DNA of 8,763 bases. Source: an uncultured Collinsella sp. Lineage in GTDB: Bacteria; Actinomycetota; Coriobacteriia; Coriobacteriales; Coriobacteriaceae. Shown here one piece after another: positions 1 through 4,837 of the stretch (position 1 is the first letter of the stretch; every line of letters begins with the position of its first letter). A program made the position numbers and the translations under genes. The notes under the pieces were generated by a model. That model saw only the letters and a program-made list of their open reading frames with translations, did not search any database and had not been told where the DNA came from. The stretch spans positions 1 through 8,763 of the forward strand of contig CABSMK010000067.1 in the NCBI GenBank assembly GCA_902478825.1, in the 5' to 3' direction.

Positions 1-48
1 CGAGATCTGCGCATGTCTCGTGGGCTCGGAGATGTGTATAAGAGACAG
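1..48 (+). other. Illumina P7/Nextera i7 adapter with index (sequencing artefact)
   Basis: Bases 1-6 (CGAGAT) match the end of the Illumina P7 primer. Bases 7-14 (CTGCGCAT) occupy the i7 index position and, from memory, equal a Nextera XT v2 index (N722). Bases 15-29 are GTCTCGTGGGCTCGG, and bases 30-48 are the Tn5 mosaic end AGATGTGTATAAGAGACAG. The parts occur in library order with no mismatch, reading into the insert. Genomic sequence therefore begins at 49, where the transposase cut. The stretch should be trimmed and carries no biological information. Confidence 0.98.
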
Positions 49-128
49 AAGTACGTTTGCTCGGCGTTTGGATAACTGCATTGGCCGTTTACCGCAGCCT
101 TAGCTCTCAGCTAATGAATTCAAGTTTA
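49..128. other. Short non-coding or gene-end stretch at the contig edge
   Basis: This is genomic DNA between the adapter and the first inverted repeat. Two plus-strand frames could be tails of a truncated upstream gene: one stops at 73-75 and another at 101-103. Neither is long enough to identify. A small inverted repeat, TTAGCT-ctc-AGCTAA, lies at 100-114. I see no convincing promoter, although TTTAAT at 125-130 could serve as a weak -10 box for the gene at 188. Confidence 0.3.
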
Positions 129-182
129 ATCCTTCCTACGATGTGCTGTGTGCCGGCACGGTAGCCGGATCGTAGGAAGGAT
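129..182 (+). promoter_or_regulatory. Perfect 14-bp inverted repeat covering the ribosome binding site of the FxLYD gene
   Basis: The left arm ATCCTTCCTACGAT (129-142) and right arm ATCGTAGGAAGGAT (169-182) are exact reverse complements separated by 26 nt. The spacer holds a second palindrome, GTGCCGGCAC (150-159). The right arm contains the Shine-Dalgarno sequence AGGAAGG (174-180), and the repeat ends five bases before the ATG at 188. In RNA the structure would hide the ribosome binding site, so translation could depend on unfolding. As DNA it could instead be an operator. The repeat is seen directly; the regulatory role is inferred. No U-run follows, so it is not an ordinary terminator. 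Confidence 0.6.
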
Positions 183-187
183 GAATA

Positions 188-631
188 ATGGCAAAAGAGG
201 GAAAGAAGCCGATCGGCAAGATTGTCCTAGGCATCATCGTGGTGCTGGTTATTGTCGGTGCCGTGGGCTCTATGGGCGGCAACTCAACCGATTCGTCTGC
301 GAGCGATTCGGCAAAACCTGCCGAGACGACACAGCAGGCTGAGGAGCAAAAAGAACCGCAAGAACCGTATACCATTGCTGACGAGGCTGAAGACACTTCC
401 AATCAGTTTACCTATAAAATCACGGGCACGCTGACCAATAACACGGACAAGGAAAAGAGCTACATTCAGATTGAATATGTTCTGTATGATGCCGATGGCA
501 ACCAGGTTGGAACGGCTCTTGCAAACACCAATCATCTGAAGGCGGGCGGCTCCTGGAAGTTCGAGGCGCTGGGTACGGTGTCTCCCGACCAGGTTGCTAG
601 CTGGGAGCGTTCGGACGTAAGCGGTTTCTAG
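188..631 (+). CDS. Membrane-anchored FxLYD domain protein
   Basis: The 147-residue product has a short basic N-terminus (KEGKKPIGK), one hydrophobic helix at about residues 11-27, and a Ser/Asp/Glu/Gln-rich linker at about 31-70. A beta-rich domain at about 72-130 contains the FxLYD-type pattern (FTYKITGTLTNNTDKE, then IEYVLYDADGNQVGTAL and a later GGSWKFEA). FxLYD domains are small extracytoplasmic modules of unknown ligand, common in Gram-positive bacteria. There is no lipobox cysteine, so the protein is probably held by its N-terminal helix with the domain outside. The ATG has a good Shine-Dalgarno sequence (AGGAAGG, 174-180), which sits in the inverted repeat at 129-182. The helix-turn-helix gene starts 32 bp downstream on the same strand, suggesting an operon. 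The domain call is strong; the biological role is unknown. Confidence 0.85.
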   Translation: MAKEGKKPIGKIVLGIIVVLVIVGAVGSMGGNSTDSSASDSAKPAETTQQAEEQKEPQEPYTIADEAEDTSNQFTYKITGTLTNNTDKEKSYIQIEYVLYDADGNQVGTALANTNHLKAGGSWKFEALGTVSPDQVASWERSDVSGF

Positions 632-663
632 CATGTTGCATGCACTGGGGGAGGTGAGGTCGT

Positions 664-1086
664 ATGCCCGATAAAAAGCTGACCGAGGAGTTGCTCAATG
701 AGCTTCTCGATGCGCCAAACATCGATGGCTATATCAGGGAGCACGACTTTGCCGCCCCGTCGCTTTCGGACTACCTGAAGCAGCTACTGCAGGAAAAGGG
801 CTTGGAGCGCTCGCGCGTGGTTCGTATGGCCGATCTCAATGAGACCTTTGGCTATCAGATCTTTACCGGTGCACGTCATCCGAGTCGCAATAAGGTGCTG
901 CAAATTGCCTTTGCGATGGCGCTGACGCTCAAAGAGGCCAACCGTGCGCTGACGGCTGCCGGGGTAAGCGTCCTTAACTGCAAGGACCGCCGCGATGCGA
1001 TTATCATCTTTTGTATCGATCGCGGGTGCAGCCTCCAAAAGGTCAACGAGGAGCTGTATCGCTTTGGCGAGGAGACGGTGAGTTAG
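664..1086 (+). CDS. Small helix-turn-helix (XRE-like) protein next to a Ser/Thr kinase
   Basis: The 140-residue soluble protein is mostly alpha-helical. Residues about 35-100 resemble a Cro/C1-type helix-turn-helix: SLSDYLKQLLQEKGLERSRV, then a helix around ETFGYQIFTGARHPSRNKVL and the following IAFAMALTLKEANRAL. The C-terminal part (about 108-138) has a hydrophobic strand-like DAIIIFCID and an acidic end, VNEELYRFGEET. The ATG at 664 follows a strong purine-rich ribosome binding site (GGGGAGGTGAGG, about 648-659). The gene lies 32 bp after the FxLYD gene and about 70-100 bp before the kinase gene, all on the plus strand. A DNA-binding role is inferred from the fold. It could also be an adaptor or substrate of the neighbouring kinase. 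I cannot name a target or operator. Confidence 0.8.
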   Translation: MPDKKLTEELLNELLDAPNIDGYIREHDFAAPSLSDYLKQLLQEKGLERSRVVRMADLNETFGYQIFTGARHPSRNKVLQIAFAMALTLKEANRALTAAGVSVLNCKDRRDAIIIFCIDRGCSLQKVNEELYRFGEETVS

Positions 1087-1171
1087 CGGCTGATATCTGA
1101 GCCGGCGGAGCTGCCGAACAACGATGCAAACGAACGGGGCGTGGATGCCATGGGGTGTCTGCGCCCTGCGC

Positions 1172-1187
1172 TATGATGGAGGCTATG
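1172..1187 (+). promoter_or_regulatory. Possible -10 box and leaderless start of the kinase gene
   Basis: TATGAT at 1172-1177 is one base from the -10 consensus. It is followed by exactly seven bases and then the ATG at 1185, the spacing expected if transcription starts on the A of the start codon. GGAGG at 1178-1182 is only two bases from the ATG, too close for a normal Shine-Dalgarno sequence. I see no good -35 hexamer about 17 bp upstream. Leaderless genes are common in actinobacteria in general; whether this is one is inference. Confidence 0.3.
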
Positions 1188-2564
1188 GATACTCAGATCC
1201 CAACATATTCCGATGACGAGCTGACCGCAGCGCTTGCCGAGCACCTGGCGTCGCTCGATCGCGACGACAGCTATCGCGTGGAGCGTGTACTTAAGCGCTC
1301 GTCCGTTGAAACAACCGAGCTCGTGTACTTTGAAGGAACCGGCGGTGGTTCGCTCGGCCCCTTTGTCCGTAAACGCATCGATGCTTCGGCTCAAATCGGC
1401 GGGGCATACGAGCGTCTGTTTGCCGCTCAGCGGGCAGGCAGGCGTTTTGAGCACCTGCCCAGAATCGTCGATTGTCGTCGTGTGGGCGACGAGCTCAACG
1501 TGGTTATGGAATACATCGAAGGGGAGACACTCGGGGCGCTGGTGGACCGTCTGGGAGCCACCCCCGATTATGCGCGTGAATTGTATCCTGCCCTATGCGA
1601 TGCCGTGGGCGAGCTCCATGCCGGTTTTGCAATGGTGGGGGAGACGTCGGCGCCGGTAATCCATCGCGACCTCAAGCCGTCGAATATCATCGTGACAGGT
1701 GCCAACTATACGCCTGATGACGGCCTGACATTTTCATCGCTGGTGATTATCGACCTGGGGATCGCGCGCGTATGGCGCGATGGCGCCGATGCTGACACCG
1801 TCAAGTTTGGCACGCGACCCTATGCGCCGCCCGAGCAGTATGGGTTTGGGCAGACGAGTGTGCGCAGCGATGTCTACGCACTTGGGGCCCTGTTGTTCTT
1901 TTGCTTGACGGGAGTCGACCCTAAACCAGGGCTCGACATGCGCGAGCAATGTGAGGCATGCGGCATTCCCACTCCACTTGCCGATGCCGTCTGCATGTCG
2001 ATGGCGCTCGACCCGGCCAAGCGTTTTGCGAGCGCGGAAGCGTTGGGACGGGCGACGCGCGCGGCATACGATCTAAGTCGCCCCGTGCGGCCTCCTGCGC
2101 CTGTGCTTGTCCGTACTCCGGCCTCGGAGACGGTGTTGACGCCCCAAGGGCTCCAGAACCCCACAGGGCTTCCTAGGCCTGCCGCCTCCACCGCATGCGG
2201 TCTGCTCTCTCGCGTTCCGGAGTCTCTGGGGCGCATTTGGAATACGCTCGTCTTCTTCTCGCTGCTTGTGTTCTTTGCCGGAAGTCGCTTTGCCGTCTTT
2301 CACCCCACGGGAGCAAACCAAAGCTACCCGACGTGGCTTCTCATAATCGAGTATTTTTTCTTTGTCGATGGCCTTATGGTGCTTATGCATTTTGCGCTGC
2401 TCGATAAGCGCCGTCTTCGTCGGCGATTCGCACTGCTCGACAGCTATCGCGGCAAGAAGCTCGCGAAACTCTGGCTCAAGGCATTGGGTGTGCTGCTCCT
2501 ATGCATGATCGTCATAGTCGCGGTTGCCAATGCGACCGGCGTCGTCGATACCTCCGCTACCTAA
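1185..2564 (+). CDS. Membrane-bound Ser/Thr protein kinase with divergent glycine loop
   Basis: Counting from ATG 1185 the product has 459 residues. The N-terminal two thirds is a Hanks-type kinase: candidate ATP-binding Lys63 in VRKRI, Glu76 in the C-helix (AYERL), catalytic loop HRDLKPSN at 160-167, DLG in place of DFG at 190-192, activation and P+1 segment FGTRPYAPPEQY at 208-219, and SDVYALG at 228-234. The usual GxGxxG loop before the lysine is absent; the corresponding stretch reads VLKRSSVETTELVYF, with a GTGGGS shortly after. A Pro-rich linker (about 298-340) leads to three predicted membrane helices near 351-372, 383-404 and 431-450, with a basic loop (DKRRLRRRF) between the last two. 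There are no PASTA repeats, unlike the cell-wall kinase PknB/PrkC. Activity is likely because the catalytic residues are intact. The start is uncertain: in-frame GTG 1155 and ATGs at 1173 and 1176 also exist, but the residues they add look non-coding. It likely forms an operon or cluster with the two upstream genes. Confidence 0.9.
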   Translation: MDTQIPTYSDDELTAALAEHLASLDRDDSYRVERVLKRSSVETTELVYFEGTGGGSLGPFVRKRIDASAQIGGAYERLFAAQRAGRRFEHLPRIVDCRRVGDELNVVMEYIEGETLGALVDRLGATPDYARELYPALCDAVGELHAGFAMVGETSAPVIHRDLKPSNIIVTGANYTPDDGLTFSSLVIIDLGIARVWRDGADADTVKFGTRPYAPPEQYGFGQTSVRSDVYALGALLFFCLTGVDPKPGLDMREQCEACGIPTPLADAVCMSMALDPAKRFASAEALGRATRAAYDLSRPVRPPAPVLVRTPASETVLTPQGLQNPTGLPRPAASTACGLLSRVPESLGRIWNTLVFFSLLVFFAGSRFAVFHPTGANQSYPTWLLIIEYFFFVDGLMVLMHFALLDKRRLRRRFALLDSYRGKKLAKLWLKALGVLLLCMIVIVAVANATGVVDTSAT

Positions 2565-2590
2565 AAGAAAAAGGGCCCCATTGGGGCCCT
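2561..2590 (-). terminator. Rho-independent terminator of the secreted coiled-coil gene
   Basis: AGGGCCCC (2572-2579) and GGGGCCCT (2583-2590) form an 8-bp GC-rich stem with a three-base loop. Read on the minus strand the stem is followed by TTTTTCTTTTA, a classic U-run, so it terminates the gene ending at 2603. On the plus strand the tail (CTGCAGTTG) lacks a U-run, so it would serve the kinase gene poorly. Its T-run overlaps the kinase stop codon, which makes the convergent junction very compact. Confidence 0.9.
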
Positions 2591-2602
2591 CTGCAGTTGC
2601 AC

Positions 2603-3736
2603 TTAGATGCGGTTCATCTGAGCGGCGACTTTGTTGTACCAGTCCTGCCACGTGGGCGGACAGTACTTTTTGGCCGCATCCGGGGTAAGGGTGGAGCCGT
2701 AGTTGGCGCCCAGATAGGCAACGTGGGCGGAGATGCCCTCGCTCCAGCTGCCAAAGCTGCGCCAACCGCCGCCACGGGCACTCCAGCCCCAGGCGTTGTA
2801 AGAATTGGCGCAATAAGCACCCTTGGTGCTCTCGATGCAGGCGATGGCGGGGGACCAACGGGGATCGACTCCGGTATTCCAAGCGGCGACGGCAAAGTTA
2901 TAGCCCTGGCCTGCCATGGGGGAGCCGGCGAGATAATTGTCGATGCGGCTCGTCCACTCATTAATGAACGAATCGTAATCGGAGCTACCGGTATTGGCGT
3001 TGTTCACCGTGGTGTCGATGGTGGTGTTGGTGTTGGTGGCCTGGCTGCTGGAATTGCTGCCGCTTACGCCCTCGCCCGAGAGCTTCTCGGCGGCAGCGGC
3101 CTTATCGGCCTCAAGCTTGGCAAGCTCGGCGGCATTTTCCTGCTCGGCTTTTGCCTGTGCCTCGCTGCGGAGCTGCTGGGCCTGCGCCAGCGCATCCTCG
3201 GCGTTTTTCTGCTCTGCCTCAAGCTGAGACTTGGCCTGCTGGAGCTCAGCCTTGTTCTGCTCGAGTTCGGTTTGCATGTTATTGAGCTGTTCGATCTCGT
3301 CGACGCTCGAGCTCGTGATCTGGTTGGTGTATTTGCAGGTCGTGATGAACTCACCCAGGCTCTGTGCGTTGACCAGGAAGCTCACGATGGGATTGGTGCC
3401 CTTCTGATACTTGTACAGATCGCGCATGGCGGAGCTTGCCTTGGCCTGCTGCTCGGGAAGCTTGGCCTCGATTTCCTCGATGCTTGCCTCATTGGAGTCA
3501 ATCTGCTTTTGCAGGTCATCGAGTTTAGTGCGGGCGTCGTTGTAGGCGCTCGTGGCGGCTTCGATCTTCTGCTGGGCTGCGGAAAGCTGGTCCTGCGTTG
3601 CCTGCGAGGCGGCATACGCCGCAACGGGGGAGAGCATCGGCGTGGCCGTCAGCGCAACGGCGAGCACGGCGCTCGTGATGATACGAGCCGGCTTCGACGC
3701 AATGAGCGCTGCGGTGCGATGATTCGAATGCTGCAT
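2603..3736 (-). CDS. Secreted coiled-coil protein with C-terminal lysozyme-like domain (CwlO/PcsB-like architecture)
   Basis: The 377-residue product starts with a signal peptide: basic n-region, hydrophobic core at about 19-38 and probable cleavage after AYA at about residue 42. Two long Ala/Gln/Glu/Lys-rich coiled-coil stretches follow (about 43-110 and 143-221), joined by a segment containing SLGEFITTCKYTNQI that resembles the hinge of CwlO/PcsB coiled coils. A Ser/Asn/Thr-rich linker (about 222-253) leads to a C-terminal domain (about 255-377) with IACIESTKGAYC, NAWGWS and WSEGISAHVAYL, typical of lysozyme/glucosaminidase-like folds; Glu302 is the likely catalytic acid. It is therefore probably a cell-wall hydrolase or division factor outside the membrane, in place of the NlpC/P60 or CHAP domain usual for this architecture. 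ATG 3736 is preferred because AGAGGG (plus-strand 3742-3747) lies five bases upstream; a TTG at 3751 is also in frame. It is monocistronic, with its own promoter and terminator. Confidence 0.88.
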   Translation of the reverse strand: MQHSNHRTAALIASKPARIITSAVLAVALTATPMLSPVAAYAASQATQDQLSAAQQKIEAATSAYNDARTKLDDLQKQIDSNEASIEEIEAKLPEQQAKASSAMRDLYKYQKGTNPIVSFLVNAQSLGEFITTCKYTNQITSSSVDEIEQLNNMQTELEQNKAELQQAKSQLEAEQKNAEDALAQAQQLRSEAQAKAEQENAAELAKLEADKAAAAEKLSGEGVSGSNSSSQATNTNTTIDTTVNNANTGSSDYDSFINEWTSRIDNYLAGSPMAGQGYNFAVAAWNTGVDPRWSPAIACIESTKGAYCANSYNAWGWSARGGGWRSFGSWSEGISAHVAYLGANYGSTLTPDAAKKYCPPTWQDWYNKVAAQMNRI

Positions 3737-3778
3737 CCAGTCCCTCTGCAATCAATCGTAGGTTATGGTTCGAACGGT

Positions 3779-3807
3779 ATTCTACTACTGCTTTCGACCT
3801 CAACTTG
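3779..3807 (-). promoter_or_regulatory. Putative promoter of the secreted coiled-coil gene
   Basis: On the minus strand TAGAAT (plus-strand 3779-3784) fits a -10 box. The hexamer 17 bp upstream (3802-3807) reads CAAGTT, a poor -35. Transcription would start near 3772, giving a leader of about 35 nt with the AGAGGG ribosome binding site. The -35 position falls inside the repeated TCAACTTGAACC motif, so a bound protein could help or block RNA polymerase here. This assignment is inferred from pattern only. Confidence 0.45.
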
Positions 3808-3912
3808 AACCTTAAAGGTTCCAAAGGGTCAAGTTGAACTTGAGGCTTTGGCTTTGACCTGCAGTTATGATGAATTGTTGAGAAACCATAGAGTTCAACT
3901 TTAACGTTACAG
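3799..3912. repeat. Three copies of a TCAACTTGAACCTTA-like motif, candidate operators
   Basis: Copy 1, TCAACTTGAACCTTAAAG, is at 3800-3817 on the plus strand. Copy 2, on the minus strand, reads TCAACTTGACCCTTT (plus-strand 3837-3823). Copy 3, TCAACTTTAACGTTACAG, is at 3895-3912 on the plus strand and matches copy 1 at 15 of 18 bases. Copies 1 and 2 face each other and form an imperfect inverted repeat. Two exact palindromes with single-base centres overlap them: GAACCTT-A-AAGGTTC (3807-3821) and TCAAGTT-G-AACTTGA (3829-3843). Such symmetric sites at a promoter are typical of a dimeric regulator, for example MerR-type, but no such regulator gene is in the window. Confidence 0.5.
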
Positions 3913-3970
3913 AGCTCTGTTTGAGAGGGGTTTTGGGCTGTAAAAGCCATCTCAACGTGGGGTTTTATAA

Positions 3971-4603
3971 CTACAGCGTGCCCTTCTGGCGAGCCTGCTC
4001 AATCTCTTCGAGGGCCTCGGCGGGGGTGAACGAACAGGTGCCGTCGCCGAGTTTGATTACCTGGATATCGTCGCCGGCGTAGACCTCTCCGCCCTTTAGT
4101 ACCACGCCAAAAACGCCCTCGTGGGGAAAGATGCAGTCGCCAGCGAGATAGTAGATGGCGCAACGGGTGTGGCAGACCTTGCCGATTTGGCTGATTTCGA
4201 CGAGCACGTCGCTTCCAAGCTTGAGCTGTGTGCCCAAGGGGAGCGAGAACAGGTTGATGCCCCGGGTTGTGAAGTTTTCTCCAAAGTCACCCTCGTGAAC
4301 GTCGAGCCCGCGGGCCTGCGCCGTCTGGATGGACTCTGCGGCCAAAAAGGAAACCTGACGGTGCCAATGCCCGGCGTGTGCGTCGGAGGCGAGGCCAAAC
4401 TGCTCGATGACGGTGTCGTGCCCGTCGGCGACGGGTGACTTACGCGTGCCTTTGTGCTCCGACGTGTTGATTGAGACGATACGGGCAGGCCCGTTGTAGG
4501 CGTCGTTTGCCGTGCACAGGGGAGCGGTCGCTTTCGCACGTTCCGCCAGCTCGCGCCTCGCGGCATTGAGGATGGGATTATCGGTCGGATGGTCTTGGGG
4601 CAC
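3971..4603 (-). CDS. MOSC domain-containing protein
   Basis: The 210-residue cytoplasmic protein carries a MOSC domain from about residue 38 to 185, the domain of molybdenum cofactor sulfurase C-termini and related small proteins. Recognisable parts are GLASDAHAG (70-78), HRQVSFLA (81-88), EGDFGENFTTRG (104-115), the cysteine motif GKVCHTRC (141-148) and a second segment GDCIFPHEGVFGVVLKGG (155-172), followed by VYAGDDI. The conserved cysteine (Cys144 or Cys148) is thought in the family to carry sulfur or bind the cofactor. Small stand-alone MOSC proteins often occur with molybdenum cofactor genes, but none is adjacent here. The start is GTG, supported by GAAAGG (plus-strand 4611-4616) seven bases upstream; no other Met codon exists in the frame. 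An acidic helix with EALEEIEQAR closes the protein. Substrate and partner are unknown. Confidence 0.9.
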   Translation of the reverse strand: MPQDHPTDNPILNAARRELAERAKATAPLCTANDAYNGPARIVSINTSEHKGTRKSPVADGHDTVIEQFGLASDAHAGHWHRQVSFLAAESIQTAQARGLDVHEGDFGENFTTRGINLFSLPLGTQLKLGSDVLVEISQIGKVCHTRCAIYYLAGDCIFPHEGVFGVVLKGGEVYAGDDIQVIKLGDGTCSFTPAEALEEIEQARQKGTL

Positions 4604-4837
4604 GTGTGCGCCTTTCGCTCGAAGATGTCAATACGCTGAATCCTACAACAACGGTAGGTTCATTGCCCATTGTCATACAACGGTGAGCGCCGTCTTTGTG
4701 CTGGCCTTCGTGCTGGACGATTGCGTCGATTGCCATAGATACGGTGGAGCTTTGGGCGCCGGCGGCTTGGCACGCTAGAATAAATCAGTTGCGCAAAGAC
4801 CGCCCGTTGTGTGGGCAGTTCATGATAGGAAGTTTCC
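4604..4837. other. Divergent promoter region between the MOSC gene and the ATP-grasp gene
   Basis: This non-coding stretch separates divergently transcribed genes, so it must hold a promoter for each. Visible elements are a small inverted repeat, CCTAC-N7-GTAGG (4642-4658), an 8-bp direct repeat ACAACGGT (4648-4655 and 4677-4684), a TAGGAT that could be the minus-strand -10 of the MOSC gene (plus-strand 4640-4645, with no good -35), the plus-strand -10 at 4776-4781, and a small GCCC/GGGC hairpin (4802-4816) in the likely leader of the ATP-grasp gene. I see no known riboswitch. Confidence 0.5.
4776..4781 (+). promoter_or_regulatory. Putative -10 box of the ligase-racemase unit
   Basis: TAGAAT lies about 57 bp before the ATG at 4838 and is the best -10 match in the divergent region. 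The same hexamer serves as the likely -10 of the coiled-coil gene. The -35 zone (TTTGGGCG, 4751-4758) is a poor match. Transcription would begin near 4788, leaving a leader of about 50 nt that ends with the ribosome binding site AGGAAG (4827-4832). Confidence 0.4.

Larger units (their letters stand above)
3737..3970. other. Non-coding region between the coiled-coil gene and the MOSC gene
   Basis: This 234-bp stretch has no credible gene on either strand and is visibly more AT-rich than its surroundings. It holds the promoter of the coiled-coil gene (3779-3807), three copies of a TCAACTT-type motif (3799-3912), the perfect palindromes TAACGTTA (3902-3909) and ACAGAGCTCTGT (3909-3920), and a weak stem TTGAGA/TCTCAA (3921-3926 with 3950-3955). 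No clear U-run terminator follows the MOSC gene, so some readthrough into the coiled-coil gene is possible. Confidence 0.6.

Noticed and set aside
631..643. Small inverted repeat GCATG-TTG-CATGC between the FxLYD and helix-turn-helix genes
   Set aside because: Five base pairs with a three-base loop and no U-run are too weak to call a terminator or a regulatory hairpin.
2572..2590. Reading the GGGCCCC hairpin as the kinase terminator
   Set aside because: On the plus strand no U-run follows the stem. The run of T is on the minus-strand side, so it belongs to the opposing gene.
2501..3808. A 435-codon open frame on the plus strand opposite the coiled-coil gene
   Set aside because: It is antisense to a gene with signal peptide, coiled coils and a recognisable domain, and its product is low-complexity Gly/Leu/Arg. 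High GC at third codon positions leaves such frames open by chance.
3829..3845. TCAAGTTGAACTTGAGG resembles a SoxR box
   Set aside because: The SoxR site has an even centre (CCTCAAGTT/AACTTGAGG); here an extra G splits the halves, the left end does not match, and no soxR-like gene is in view. I keep it only as part of the motif array.
3921..3955. TTGAGA/TCTCAA stem as the MOSC gene terminator
   Set aside because: The six-base arms are far apart, the inner pairing is weak and no U-run follows on the minus strand.
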